A stretch of DNA of 64,000 bases from Virgibacillus phasianinus (GCF_002216775.1 NZ_CP022315.1:3596001-3660000), one strand, 5' to 3'. Counted from the first letter of the stretch, positions 53,882 to 63,125 are shown. The notes: a model not told the origin generated them from the sequence alone. Numbers and translations are program-made.

Positions 53882-55270
53882 TCACACAGTTATTTCACTG
53901 CTTGCATGCCAGCGATTGACAAATGCTTTCTCAATATAATCTTGGCGATCCGCGTAGCTTTTAATTACATCACGAATTTCTTCTGGACTATACGTCACAT
54001 GACGATTATTAGCAAGTGATTCGTAACCAGATCCGCGTTGCAAGTAGTCGGAAGAAGCCATAGTATACCAGGATTCGGCTTCAACCGGTACATCGCCGAT
54101 TAGCATTTTGGTTATTATTTTCCCATCGTGAGTAATAGTGGCACCTGAAACATGCAATCTTCCTGCATATTTCCCTCTAAAACCAGGTCCTCTCCCATCT
54201 GCTAAACAAATCTGTGCATCGAGCGATTGTTCCAATGCAAGTAAGAGGTCCTTTCCTTTAACCTCAAAGGTGGTTGGATTCAGTGGTGATGGACAGATTT
54301 CAATTAATTTTTTATTTGATAAATTGGTAAAAATACCAGCATTGACGATACCACTGTTAATTAACCCAATATCACAATCCAGCATATCTTTTAAGCCGTC
54401 CGCAATTAAGTTGGTAATTGGATTTTCTTCGATTACATCATGCCAAAGCGGAAGGTCGATTGCGTATAGCGGCTCACTCAGCACTTCTATTGCTTTTTCT
54501 TTGTTCCGTTGCAAAATTGATACAATCCCCTGATCTATTTGGGCAGATGTGGTCGGGATGTTTGCCGAACTTAGTAATTCCACCTTATCACCTGTCACCT
54601 CAAGTTCAATAATGCCGACATACTCCCCATAACAACCGGCACTGTTCATAATTGTTTGATTGATTACTTTCACTTCTGAATAAAGCTGATGGTCGTGGGC
54701 AGAAATAATAACGTCAATACCACCAATTTCTTCTGCAATTTCCAGGTCAGCAAAGGTTCCAATGTGACTAAGCAGTATACAGATGTCATATTTCCCTTGA
54801 TTCCTCATAATTTCTTCCGAAAGAGCCTGTTTATAGCAACTAATATGAACTCCAAGACCATCATTAAATTCATCCAGATTGGGAGAGGATCCAGTAATGA
54901 GAATACGAATTCCACCTTTTTCAATGATAGTACTTGGGACAACACCATTAATCCGGGATTGATCTTTTCGAAATAAATTGTTGCTGATGAATGAAAACGA
55001 ACTGTTGCTGGCCATACGTTCAAGTGTATCAACACCGTTAAACATTTCATTATTTCCAATTGTTAGGGCATCATAACCAACATTCTCCAACAATTCGATT
55101 GCAGCCATCCCTTTTGTTCCCTGCAGCTCAATACTTTTGAAATCAGCGAAGTCTCCTCCATCAAGAACAAGGCTGTGTTCATCCTTATATTTTTTAATTA
55201 AAGACGCCGCTTTTGAAAAGTTTTCAAAGTTACTATGAACATCATTGGTATGTATAAGCTTTAATTTCAT
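53882..55270 (-). CDS. 5'-nucleotidase / 2',3'-cyclic phosphodiesterase family protein
   Basis: 462 residues from ATG 55270, with GGGGGAT upstream; the longer reading adds 12 residues without a site. The N-terminal metallophosphatase domain has IHTNDVHSNF, VLDGGDFADF and ISAHDHQLYS. The motif usually GNHE reads GNNE here. The C-terminal 5'-nucleotidase domain includes NPITNLIADGLKDMLDCDIG and YTMASSDYLQRGSGYESL. There is no signal peptide, so it is probably cytoplasmic like B. subtilis YunD. Function: hydrolysis of nucleotides or related phosphates. Confidence 0.87.
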   Translation of the reverse strand: MKLKLIHTNDVHSNFENFSKAASLIKKYKDEHSLVLDGGDFADFKSIELQGTKGMAAIELLENVGYDALTIGNNEMFNGVDTLERMASNSSFSFISNNLFRKDQSRINGVVPSTIIEKGGIRILITGSSPNLDEFNDGLGVHISCYKQALSEEIMRNQGKYDICILLSHIGTFADLEIAEEIGGIDVIISAHDHQLYSEVKVINQTIMNSAGCYGEYVGIIELEVTGDKVELLSSANIPTTSAQIDQGIVSILQRNKEKAIEVLSEPLYAIDLPLWHDVIEENPITNLIADGLKDMLDCDIGLINSGIVNAGIFTNLSNKKLIEICPSPLNPTTFEVKGKDLLLALEQSLDAQICLADGRGPGFRGKYAGRLHVSGATITHDGKIITKMLIGDVPVEAESWYTMASSDYLQRGSGYESLANNRHVTYSPEEIRDVIKSYADRQDYIEKAFVNRWHASSEITV

Positions 55271-55479
55271 CGTATCCCCCATTTTTTTAAAATTATAACT
55301 ATCCACATAATACCACCACTTTGTCAGAAGTTATACGACTAATTTTAATTTTTTTGGAACCATTTCCCTGCTCTTTCGTATAGTAGGTAGCATGTGTTTG
55401 ATTGTATTCTTGAAAAATAAGTTCATTTTGGTAAAAAAGGGTACAACGTCTTACATACACAAAGAAGGGAGAATTCAGG

Positions 55480-56433
55480 ATGAGAAAAATAATGGTGACA
55501 GCTTTTGCCATAGTCATGATTATGGTGCTTGCCGCCTGCGGTCAAACCGACAGCACAAATGGCAGTAAGGATGAAGCGAACAAGGAGCAGCAGCCAAAAG
55601 CAGAAAAGAAACAAGAAGAACTCACACCACAAAAGGTGATTACAAAGTCGAGTGAAGCCATGCAGGATTGGCCGGGAATCAATTATGTGACAGATGGAAA
55701 ACAGACCATTACCGTTACAAAAGGTGACCAAACACAAACAATCGATCAGCAGTTCAATATTGAAACAAAGATGATGATGGATCCAATTGCCATGCATATG
55801 ACTGGCGAAATGAACATGCAGGGTCAAAAAATGCCAATGGAAAGTTATTATGTAGACGGTAAAATGTACTCAAAAACCCCGCAAAATAAATGGATTGCTA
55901 TTGAGGGTATGAATCTTGATCAGCTTCAACAACAAAGCCAAGGTCAGAATCCTGCCGAATCCATGAAGAAATTCACAAAGATGCTGGATGAACTTACAGG
56001 AGAAGATAATTCCAAAGAATACATCACAATGAAAGAAAAAGAAGATATGTATGTTGTGGAAATGGATCTCGACGAAGAAGCCTCAGCAAAAGTAATGGAT
56101 ATGGCAATGGAGCAAGTGAAAGGTTCTATGAAGCAATTAGAGCAAATGGGCTTAGGAAATGTAATGGAACAAATGAAATTTAAGAGTATGAAACAAACCT
56201 ATTACATTGATAAAGAATCGTTTGAACAAAAGAAAATGGATCAGCAAATGACCATTGAAATGCCAGTTCAGGATATGAACATGAAAATTGACGTTGATAT
56301 GACCATGGATATTAACGGAAAAGTCAAAGAAGAAATCACTGTTCCTGAGGATGTTAAAAAGAATGCGCAAGTTGTCGATATGAAACAACTTCAGCAGGCT
56401 CAGCAACAGACGCAAACACAAACACAGCCATAG
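55480..56433 (+). CDS. Met-rich lipoprotein, DUF6612-like
   Basis: 317 residues. The lipoprotein signal has lipobox LAAC with Cys20. A Lys/Glu/Gln-rich linker is followed by a beta-rich domain: ITKSSEAMQDWPGINYV, MTGEMNMQGQKMPMESYYVD, GKMYSKTPQNKWIAIEGM and FEQKKMDQQMTIEMPVQD. Repeated M-x-M text gives an unusually high Met content. It is likely a surface protein of unknown role in the DUF6612 family; family assignment is moderate. AGAAGGGAG precedes the ATG. It ends in a Gln/Thr run. Confidence 0.75.
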   Translation: MRKIMVTAFAIVMIMVLAACGQTDSTNGSKDEANKEQQPKAEKKQEELTPQKVITKSSEAMQDWPGINYVTDGKQTITVTKGDQTQTIDQQFNIETKMMMDPIAMHMTGEMNMQGQKMPMESYYVDGKMYSKTPQNKWIAIEGMNLDQLQQQSQGQNPAESMKKFTKMLDELTGEDNSKEYITMKEKEDMYVVEMDLDEEASAKVMDMAMEQVKGSMKQLEQMGLGNVMEQMKFKSMKQTYYIDKESFEQKKMDQQMTIEMPVQDMNMKIDVDMTMDINGKVKEEITVPEDVKKNAQVVDMKQLQQAQQQTQTQTQP

Positions 56434-56444
56434 TTTTATACTGG

Positions 56445-56476
56445 AAAGGGTTCGGTCTTGTACCGCACCCTTTTTT
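56445..56476 (+). terminator. Terminator of the Met-rich lipoprotein gene
   Basis: AAAGGGTTCGGT pairs with ACCGCACCCTTT, followed by further Ts. Confidence 0.85.
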
Positions 56477-56501
56477 GTTTTTCACATCAACAAAACCATC
56501 G

Positions 56502-56918
56502 TTAAACTATACCATTCAGCCAAATAAATACGGATAAGTAAATCACAGTTATTAGCCCAATCTGACTAAGAGTAAACAAATAATCTTTTGGATTTTCAGC
56601 AAATTTCCATTCCATTACTGCCCGGACAATTTCTATACTAACCATCAGAACGGTAAAAATAATATAAGGTAATAAAAAGTGTTCAGGATAAAATAGAAAT
56701 TGTGCTAAAATAAATACCAAAATAGTTGTTATTCTAAGTATCCAGTCGATTTTCTTATGTAGCTCATTGACATGGTTATGGGAGAAAAACTTTTTCTTCT
56801 TTACACCAAGCAGTTTTCTCATTAATATATCAAAGACAAGTAACAGTATAAATGATAGAAACAAAAAAATGATTATATCCGGCCAAATCGGAATACTACT
56901 TCTAACAGCTGGTTGCAA
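56502..56918 (-). CDS. DUF4181-like membrane protein
   Basis: 138 residues if TTG 56918 is the start, 7 nt after GGAG; ATG 56924 is an alternative. Four hydrophobic segments. The motif LMRKLLGVKKKKFFSHNHVN and the following NELHKKIDWILRI are typical of DUF4181 membrane proteins of Bacillus. Function unknown. It lies 34 nt after the zinc-ribbon membrane protein gene on the same strand. Confidence 0.72.
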   Translation of the reverse strand: MQPAVRSSIPIWPDIIIFLFLSFILLLVFDILMRKLLGVKKKKFFSHNHVNELHKKIDWILRITTILVFILAQFLFYPEHFLLPYIIFTVLMVSIEIVRAVMEWKFAENPKDYLFTLSQIGLITVIYLSVFIWLNGIV

Positions 56919-56952
56919 CGCCATTCTCCTTTTCGTTATGTACAAATTACCG

Positions 56953-57252
56953 TTACCAAAGTGGTTCTTCTTCGTTACTTAATTCAATAGTATATGGAGT
57001 GAATAATAGTATCAGAATCGTGACAAAAACTACTGTGGATATGTAAATAGTCAATGTTACATTCGCCAGATTTAGGAAAACAATAAAAAATATTATAGGC
57101 AAAAAGTACAGTTGTGAACGTTTTCGCGACTTGGCTGACTGGTACTGAATTTCTTCGCAGTTCGGACATTTCATTTTCATTTTAAATTTTATAACTTGCA
57201 GGAAGGTATCCTTCCAACTCCATATGGAGCCGCAATGTTGGCAAGTCGGCAT
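56953..57252 (-). CDS. Zinc-ribbon membrane protein, TIGR04104-like
   Basis: 99 residues. MPTCQHCGSIWSWKDTFLQ and KMKCPNCEEIQYQSAKSRKR give two CxxC pairs, probably one zinc ribbon, at residues 4-7 and 29-32. Two membrane helices follow (about 47-65 and 68-86) and an acidic end (LSNEEEPLW). Function unknown. It forms a small-gene cluster with the two genes around it. Confidence 0.8.
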   Translation of the reverse strand: MPTCQHCGSIWSWKDTFLQVIKFKMKMKCPNCEEIQYQSAKSRKRSQLYFLPIIFFIVFLNLANVTLTIYISTVVFVTILILLFTPYTIELSNEEEPLW

Positions 57253-57283
57253 AGTCTATCTGCTCCTTCATTTTCGTAAGATT

Positions 57284-57469
57284 TCAGGTCTCATCGTAAG
57301 GTGAATTTTGTTCTTCCTTTTTCATCATCCCAAGTTTAAAATCAATCAAAAAAGCTATGATAACTCCCAGTAAGACAACCTCTGTGGCGCCCCCAAATAC
57401 CGTATAAAAGAGAATACCTCCAAATCCACCACCGACTATTAATAGCAGCAATTTCTCAATATTGAACAT
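57284..57469 (-). CDS. Small two-helix membrane protein, unknown
   Basis: 61 residues: MFNIEKLLLLIVGGGFGGIL at the start, a second helix (EVVLLGVIIAFLIDFKLGMM) and a hydrophilic end KKEEQNSPYDET. GGGGGAT precedes the ATG. It lies 31 nt upstream of the zinc-ribbon gene and is probably co-transcribed. No family recognised. Confidence 0.6.
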   Translation of the reverse strand: MFNIEKLLLLIVGGGFGGILFYTVFGGATEVVLLGVIIAFLIDFKLGMMKKEEQNSPYDET

Positions 57470-57683
57470 CTAATGCATCCCCCATACCTCTGTATTTTAA
57501 CACAAAAATCGAAGCATTCTTTACTATGTACATATTTAAAAACCATCCCATTAGTATCATACTGAAAATAAGGTGACTTTATGTTGAATTAATTTGATTC
57601 AAACCTGTTTTGGTCAAGTCTCCGAGTAAAATAATACAACTGTTGGCAATTTTAAAGGTTCGACCGCCCGCTAACATATGCAA

Positions 57684-57714
57684 AAAGGAAGATTACGCTA
57701 TGCATAATCTCCCT
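57684..57714 (-). terminator. Terminator of the small gene at 57.7 kb
   Basis: GGGAGATTA pairs with TAATCTTCC, followed by five Ts on the minus strand. Confidence 0.75.
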
Positions 57715-57723
57715 CTCACCAAA

Positions 57724-57879
57724 TTACTGTCGTTTTTTTGTTTTTTTATTATTATGTTTTTCTGCAGATGTTAGTGGTTCATTTGCGAATTCATGATCAT
57801 AGTCCGTTGATAAGTTTTTCCGCACCGCTTGTTCGTCACTAACGCCATTCTTGTCTTTTTTCCTATCATTCTTACCCAT
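57724..57879 (-). CDS. Small hydrophilic protein, unknown
   Basis: 51 residues, MGKNDRKKDKNGVSDEQAVR onward, with DYDHEFANEPLTSAEK in the middle and ending KKTKKRQ. GGAGGTG lies 8 nt before ATG 57879 and a terminator follows the stop, so it is expressed as a unit of its own. Charged, low-complexity spore-former proteins of this type are common (some resemble YfhD); the match is only in style. Function unknown. Confidence 0.6.
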   Translation of the reverse strand: MGKNDRKKDKNGVSDEQAVRKNLSTDYDHEFANEPLTSAEKHNNKKTKKRQ

Positions 57880-57949
57880 AATGCAAACACCTCCATATCT
57901 GTTATTCTTCGTATACTAAATAATAAGTATGCATCGTTGTTGCATCCTA

Positions 57950-58489
57950 TTATTTCCTATACTCCATTAACCAACAATCCCGCCATTCTCCCTCATGCCT
58001 CTCATGTTTCGGCAGAAGTTTAACTTTATTAAATTTACATTTCTCATAACAGGAAATTGCTCGGTTATTACATATTTGCGGATCCATAACAATTCGATCA
58101 GCAGCTTTCTTCTCCATTAAAAAATCTGCCATGGAACGAACAACAAACGTACCAATACCTTGATTCCAATAGTCAATTTCCCCGATAAATTGATCGGTAC
58201 CGTAGATCGTTTCAGACATGTCGGTGTATCCATATTCTTCTCTTTCCGCATCATCAATTTGGTAGAACTGGATAAATCCTATTTCGGTTCCATCATATTC
58301 CACTATGCAACCAGTTACTTGGTCACCTTTACGACTGTAAAAGTGCTCATTCACCATTTCTAAATCATGCAGACAATCACGGCCTTCGTAATATTTTAAA
58401 ACCATTGGATTAGACAGCCATTTCACCAATAGTTGTTTATCCGAGTCCTTTAGTTTCCTAATCAGCAATTTTCCTTTTTGCAATATCAT
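57950..58489 (-). CDS. GNAT acetyltransferase, AAC(6')-like
   Basis: 179 residues from ATG 58489. MILQKGKLLIRKLKDSDKQL opens a GNAT domain, with GEIDYWNQGIGTFVVRSMAD as the acetyl-CoA region (W-x-x-G-x-G, with the helix after it). MDPQICNNRAISCYEKCKFN matches the AAC(6') group in which aminoglycosides are acetylated. Activity against drugs is not established; a housekeeping acetyltransferase is equally possible. Upstream in-frame GTG at 58510 is an alternative start. Confidence 0.78.
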   Translation of the reverse strand: MILQKGKLLIRKLKDSDKQLLVKWLSNPMVLKYYEGRDCLHDLEMVNEHFYSRKGDQVTGCIVEYDGTEIGFIQFYQIDDAEREEYGYTDMSETIYGTDQFIGEIDYWNQGIGTFVVRSMADFLMEKKAADRIVMDPQICNNRAISCYEKCKFNKVKLLPKHERHEGEWRDCWLMEYRK

Positions 58490-58596
58490 ATTATCTATCA
58501 CTCTTTTCACCCACTGTGATAAAAAAATTATTTTCCTAAAATCATCAATTTAGGATAAGGAATTAAGCTTTTTCACCCTTAGCAATAATAATATCA

Positions 58597-59266
58597 CTAA
58601 TTCACCCATACTCGTAGCGATCCAATGGAAGCCCATCCAGCCGCTTGTGCTGCCTTCAGATCCCCTTCTTGCTCATAACCCACTATCGATTCCCCTGGAA
58701 ATTCCGACGACACAACATGTATTATTTCCTGCCAGAGATTTTCGGGTCCATTACCTTCTGTAAATACATTGGATACACCAACAACACCTGCACTCCGGTT
58801 CGCTATAAATCCGGATATTTTTCTATTTTCTTTACGGATAAAAATCTTAACATCTTTTGTTTTGATATTCAGATTTGATTATCGTATCCAAGCCACTGAC
58901 AGTTGTCCACTGCTCCAACTCCCGGTCAGTTGTAATGATACGCCATTTATTAACTTGTCCCCTATTAGATAGAGGTTCATGATAAATCCACTCCGCTTCA
59001 AAGAGGATCTCAAAACCGAGTGGCTTCAAATTAAGGTTGGCATAACTATCTTTAACACTTGATACTTTCCCGTTCTTCAGAAAAAAGTTTATTTCATCAA
59101 GTGGTGAATCCCTATTCGCGGTAATAATTTCCGGATAATAAGTGGGTGCTTTCTCAAGCAGTCCCCATACGTTTTCCTTTGAAATATGCTTCATTCCATG
59201 GGTTTCACATACCCTTTTACACCAGTCAATATTATTAAGAACAGCTTTCTGTACGAAATTGGTCAA
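58597..59266 (-). pseudogene. Frameshifted GNAT-like acetyltransferase gene
   Basis: From TTG 59266 (6 nt after GAGGAGG) the reading NFVQKAVLNNIDWCKRVCET continues to SGLDTIIKSEYQNKRC and stops at 58847. The neighbouring frame continues immediately as NIKTKDVKIFIRKENRKISG and later NRSAGVVGVSNVFTEGNGPE, AAQAAGWASIGSLRVWVN, stopping at 58597. Joined, this makes one protein of about 223 residues whose C-terminal part resembles a GNAT domain. The shift lies near 58855-58875, by an A-rich run. It may be a real mutation or a sequencing error. Confidence 0.75.
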
Positions 59267-59348
59267 ATGCACCCTCCTCTTTGTTTACTATTTACGTAAA
59301 AGAAACTCAGTAAGTTTCACTATTTTCAAAAAATATATACTTTATTAT

Positions 59349-59426
59349 TTGACATAAATCTGGAAATAAGGTAAATTAACTAATAGACGAACATTTATTG
59401 TTCATTATTATTTAATATTCGTTTTT
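59349..59426 (+). promoter_or_regulatory. guaC promoter with candidate PurR boxes
   Basis: TTGACA (59349-59354) and TAAATT (59372-59377) are 17 nt apart. ATAGACGAACATT (59383-59395) and, inverted, AATATTCGTTTTT (59414-59426) resemble the PurBox AWWWCCGAACWWT and are 18 nt apart. B. subtilis guaC is in the PurR regulon, so repression by PurR is plausible. The matches are imperfect. Confidence 0.5.
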
Positions 59427-59440
59427 TAGGGGTGTCAATT

Positions 59441-60424
59441 ATGGAAAATGTATTTGATTATGAAGATATTCAATTAATTCCTGCAAAATGTGTGGTAAAT
59501 AGCCGATCAGAATGTGATACAGCGGTAAGCCTAGGCGGACATACTTTTAAGCTGCCTGTGGTGCCTGCAAATATGCAGACGATTATAGACGAAAAGATTG
59601 CCATTTCTTTAGCAGAGAATGGCTATTTCTATGTGATGCATCGTTTCGAACCAGGGAAGCGATTGGCTTTTATACAGGATATGAACTCACGTAGATTAAT
59701 CACATCCATTAGTGTTGGTGTCAAAGAAGATGAGTATAATTTCATACTACAATTGGTAGATGAACAGCTTTCTCCCGATTTCATCACGATTGATATCGCA
59801 CATGGTCACTCGAATGCGGTAATCAAGATGATTCAGCATATTAAAAAGCACTTACCGCAGAGTTTTGTGATTGCTGGAAATGTTGGAACACCTGAAGCAG
59901 TACGGGAATTGGAACATGCTGGCGCAGATGCAACAAAGGTTGGGATCGGACCAGGGAAAGTATGTATCACTAAGATTAAAACCGGTTTTGGAACTGGCGG
60001 TTGGCAACTGGCAGCGTTGCGTTGGTGTGCCAAGGCAGCAAGTAAACCAATCATTGCTGACGGTGGCATTCGGACACATGGTGATGTGGCTAAGTCAATT
60101 CGATTTGGCGCAACCATGGTCATGATTGGTTCATTATTTGCCGGGCATGAAGAATCACCAGGGGAAACGTTTGAAAAAGAAGGAAAGCTTTATAAAGAAT
60201 ACTTTGGCTCCGCCTCTGAATACCAAAAAGGTGAGAAAAAGAACGTAGAGGGCAAGAAAATGTATGTTGAACATAAAGGTTCCTTAAAAGATACATTGAA
60301 AGAAATGGAACAGGATCTGCAATCCTCCATTTCCTACGCTGGAGGAAGCTCGCTTGAAGCTATCCGCACGGTCGATTATGTTGTTGTCAAAAGTTCAATT
60401 TTCAATGGTGACCAAGTGTATTAA
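59441..60424 (+). CDS. guaC: GMP reductase
   Basis: Converts GMP to IMP with NADPH, the reverse of the guanine branch. It has 327 residues from ATG 59441 (AGGGGTG 6 nt upstream). IMPDH/GMPR fold: [20 protein letters not shown] at the N terminus, [20 protein letters not shown] containing the catalytic cysteine, [21 protein letters not shown], and the long C-terminal [20 protein letters not shown] typical of the bacterial GuaC 2 class. A terminator follows. It stands alone. Confidence 0.95.
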   Translation: MENVFDYEDIQLIPAKCVVNSRSECDTAVSLGGHTFKLPVVPANMQTIIDEKIAISLAENGYFYVMHRFEPGKRLAFIQDMNSRRLITSISVGVKEDEYNFILQLVDEQLSPDFITIDIAHGHSNAVIKMIQHIKKHLPQSFVIAGNVGTPEAVRELEHAGADATKVGIGPGKVCITKIKTGFGTGGWQLAALRWCAKAASKPIIADGGIRTHGDVAKSIRFGATMVMIGSLFAGHEESPGETFEKEGKLYKEYFGSASEYQKGEKKNVEGKKMYVEHKGSLKDTLKEMEQDLQSSISYAGGSSLEAIRTVDYVVVKSSIFNGDQVY

Positions 60425-60443
60425 TGCAGTTAAGATAATACTG

Positions 60444-60478
60444 GATGAGCGTGGAAAGTTTCCCGCTCATCTTTTTTA
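60444..60478 (+). terminator. Terminator of guaC
   Basis: GATGAGCGTGGAAA pairs with TTTCCCGCTCATC, followed by six Ts. Confidence 0.88.
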
Positions 60479-60488
60479 TACATAACAT

Positions 60489-61520
60489 TCAAATCGATTT
60501 AAGATCTTGATATATTTCTCCAATTATGCCCTCTAATTGATGAACTCCTAGATCTGTATTGGTCATGATAACAGCCCCTGTCTCCAGATACGGAGAAGCT
60601 ATCATCATACATTGAAAGCCCCTTCCCCAGCCAAGTGATGAAATTTCTAATCCCCGTTCGCTTTCATCTAGAAAAACCCCAAGGCCAGTCCACTCTTTAC
60701 ATCCTTGTGCTTGAATCATTTCTTTCGCGGAGTACACCGTAAGACCAGCTTTGCTTTCATCTTTTAACGAATCCATTAATTCAATAACCAATAAAGCTAG
60801 GTCTGTTGGCGTGGTCCATAATCCTGAGGCAGCTGGATACGGATAAACAGAATATTTATACTCTAGCGCTTCGCCATTTTTATTGTGACCAGAGGAAAAT
60901 TCCTTACATTCGATTTGATCAAATGTGCTGTTTGTCATTCCCAACGGATCAAAAACCTGTTCCTTCATGACTTGCTTAAACGGTTTTTTAAAACTATCTT
61001 CTATAAGTAGTTGAATAATGCAGTAACCTGCATCAGAATAATGAAAGTCGCTTCCAGGTTCAAACTTTACCTCAATGGTTTCCCTGCAATAAGGCGTTCT
61101 TCCCTTAAGCAACTCCACCATCCTCGGTTCGCCATAAACAAAATTAAGCTCATCAAAACTGCCCGGTGGATCCATGACGCCTGATTGGTGACTAAGCAAC
61201 AAACGTAAGGTGACCTTCTTATCTACAGTAAATGTATTATCCGGTACCTTCCACGACGTCAGCTTCTTATTTACATCCTCATCTAAATCAAAATCACCTT
61301 GTTCCACTATTTTCATTACCAGCATGGACGTTAGAAATTTACTGATGGAACAAGCATTAAAAATGGAACCATCTTTCACATGGTTATTCGTTCCTTTTTC
61401 AAGTAAACCATAGCTTGTTGTCCGACTTTGTTTGCTATTGTTAATCATTGCCATGCTTAAACCGGTCACATGGTAGTGCTCCATCCGCTCGACAATGTTT
61501 ATATTTATTAGCTCCATAGA
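60489..61520 (-). CDS. Serine hydrolase of the class C beta-lactamase family
   Basis: 343 residues from ATG 61520, with GGGGGG upstream; the earlier reading adds 5 residues. The catalytic S-x-x-K is SISK in NACSISKFLTSMLVMKI, the second motif reads HYSDAGY where Y-x-N is common, and the third (usually K/H-T/S-G) region reads GWGRGF. No signal peptide, so it acts in the cytoplasm. Such proteins are esterases, D-aminopeptidases or unknown; resistance to beta-lactams should not be assumed. Confidence 0.82.
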   Translation of the reverse strand, partial: SMELININIVERMEHYHVTGLSMAMINNSKQSRTTSYGLLEKGTNNHVKDGSIFNACSISKFLTSMLVMKIVEQGDFDLDEDVNKKLTSWKVPDNTFTVDKKVTLRLLLSHQSGVMDPPGSFDELNFVYGEPRMVELLKGRTPYCRETIEVKFEPGSDFHYSDAGYCIIQLLIEDSFKKPFKQVMKEQVFDPLGMTNSTFDQIECKEFSSGHNKNGEALEYKYSVYPYPAASGLWTTPTDLALLVIELMDSLKDESKAGLTVYSAKEMIQAQGCKEWTGLGVFLDESERGLEISSLGWGRGFQCMMIASPYLETGAVIMTNTDLGVHQLEGIIGEIYQDLKSI

Positions 61521-61617
61521 ATCCCCCCTGTTCACTGTTTAATAAATTATAACACGAATATTTGTTCTGTTATGGGATTCTATGAAACTTTAAAAAAAAA
61601 CCGGGAGCATAATATGT

Positions 61618-61794
61618 TTATTTTATTAATTCGATTACGTTGGCAACCACTCCAATAAGTCCAGCGGCCGCGAGTATAATAGGAATAATTGTCAAACTTG
61701 AAACAGGATCCTCAGCCATTAGTCCGTATACACCGAAAAAACAAATAATCAGGCTGCAAAATAATCCAATAATCACTCTAACCTTTTTGTTCAT
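61618..61794 (-). CDS. Small two-helix membrane protein, unknown
   Basis: 58 residues, MNKKVRVIIGLFCSLIICFF then a second hydrophobic stretch LTIIPIILAAAGLIGVVANV and the end IELIK. GGAGGTG precedes ATG 61794. It stands between the serine hydrolase and a dispersed repeat copy, on the same strand as both neighbours. No family recognised. Confidence 0.6.
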   Translation of the reverse strand: MNKKVRVIIGLFCSLIICFFGVYGLMAEDPVSSLTIIPIILAAAGLIGVVANVIELIK

Positions 61795-61893
61795 TCAACC
61801 ACCTCCAATATTTGATTGAAAACCTCGACAATTGTTCACTATTTATATCCTATTCTCCTACTTATTTTCTAATTCCTACTTGATAAAATCATC

Positions 61894-61952
61894 CATTAGA
61901 AAATCTTGGCTTGTCGCCAAAAACTAATGGCCAGAGCCTTGGATTTTTTTAT
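61894..61952 (+). repeat. Dispersed hairpin repeat, copy B
   Basis: Matches copy A at 48884-48942 (opposite strand) at 54 of 59 positions. The hairpin AAAATCTTGGCTT with GAGCCTTGGATTTT is followed by seven Ts on the plus strand, terminator-like, although neighbouring genes are on the minus strand. AAAGTGTAAA about 20 nt further on is shared with copy A. Confidence 0.8.
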
Positions 61953-62037
61953 TCTTTATTTTCATAAAGTGTAAATAAAAAAGCTACAATCTGGTAAGAT
62001 TGCGGCTTTCTATATTGTTCAGTATGAAGATCATCTA

Positions 62038-63027
62038 TTATTCTGCAAACATCGAATCGACCAGCGCTTTAGCCAATACTTTGTCAGACAAAACTCCACC
62101 AAAAACAGGTGTATCTCCCGGGATTTGATGTGTATTTCCTGCTTTTACAAAGCTTAGCTCTTCCCACACCGGATTACCTTTTAATTGGTTTTCAAAAACA
62201 TTATCGTTCTCCTGTGTAATGTATAAGAACTGAAGATTTTCTCTTTGAAAGTTTTGAAGTGCCTCAACACCCGCTTCTGTAAATCCATATTGTTCGACCT
62301 TATTCGATTCATATGCATTTTTGAAGCCAAGTCTACTCATGACTTGCGCAACGATTGAATTATCCGTATACAACCTCAATACTGGTGAATTCTGTGTGGA
62401 ATAAGCCAAAGCTGCGATATATTCCGCACCCTTTAATCCTGCTTTGTCCACACGTTTCTTTTGTTCTTCATAAAATTCATTTAACTCTGTAATCCGTTTC
62501 TTGGCTGTTTCCTCTTTATCGACAATTGTTGCAAGCGTTTCAAATTCACTCATCACCTCGTTATAAAGATTTTCAGAAGCATCCTCGCTATATGGAGCAA
62601 ACGTAATTGTCGGTGCAATATCCTTTAGTTGCTCGATTATATTCTCGTGCCGGAACTTTGCAGCAACAATTAAATCGGGATTTAAACGGGAAATTGCTTC
62701 TAAATTTGGCTCCTGACGTGTTCCAACGTCCACAACACTATCCGCTAAGTCCTTTTCAATATTGATCCAATTATTATATTCATCAATATTAGGAACTCCC
62801 GCAGGCTGAATGCCTAATGCAAGTAAATGTTCAGCAAACCACCATTCAAGTACAACAATCTTTTTCGGAGTACCCTTAATGGTTTGTTTTCCATAGGCAT
62901 CCTCAATCGTAATTGTCCGGTCCTGCTCACTTGTATCTTTTCGATTCACTTCCCCCTCATTATTGCCTCCACAAGCAGCTAAAAGCGTAATGGCAATAAC
63001 ACATAATACCAACATCCATTTATTCAT
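62038..63027 (-). CDS. Iron-siderophore ABC transporter substrate-binding lipoprotein
   Basis: 329 residues from ATG 63027. The lipoprotein signal has lipobox LLAAC with Cys19. The periplasmic-binding-protein type 3 fold includes ITIEDAYGKQTIKGTPKKIVV, EPNLEAISRLNPDLIVAAKF, VAQVMSRLGFKNAYESNKVE and a helical interdomain. Typical of ferric-siderophore receptors such as FecB/YfiY. No permease or ATPase follows within the window, so it may share those of another system. A Fur box lies about 80-100 nt upstream. Confidence 0.9.
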   Translation of the reverse strand: MNKWMLVLCVIAITLLAACGGNNEGEVNRKDTSEQDRTITIEDAYGKQTIKGTPKKIVVLEWWFAEHLLALGIQPAGVPNIDEYNNWINIEKDLADSVVDVGTRQEPNLEAISRLNPDLIVAAKFRHENIIEQLKDIAPTITFAPYSEDASENLYNEVMSEFETLATIVDKEETAKKRITELNEFYEEQKKRVDKAGLKGAEYIAALAYSTQNSPVLRLYTDNSIVAQVMSRLGFKNAYESNKVEQYGFTEAGVEALQNFQRENLQFLYITQENDNVFENQLKGNPVWEELSFVKAGNTHQIPGDTPVFGGVLSDKVLAKALVDSMFAE

Positions 63028-63106
63028 ATTGAAACTTCCCCCTAGGTATATTCTAATGAAAATGACCTTTATGCATTGCAAATTTGACTGTGATTATGTA
63101 TTCAAT

Positions 63107-63125
63107 GATAATGATAATCATTTTC
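63107..63125 (-). promoter_or_regulatory. Fur box upstream of the siderophore-binding protein gene
   Basis: GATAATGATAATCATTTTC matches 18 of 19 positions of the consensus GATAATGATAATCATTATC. Iron-dependent repression of the downstream gene is expected. Confidence 0.92.
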
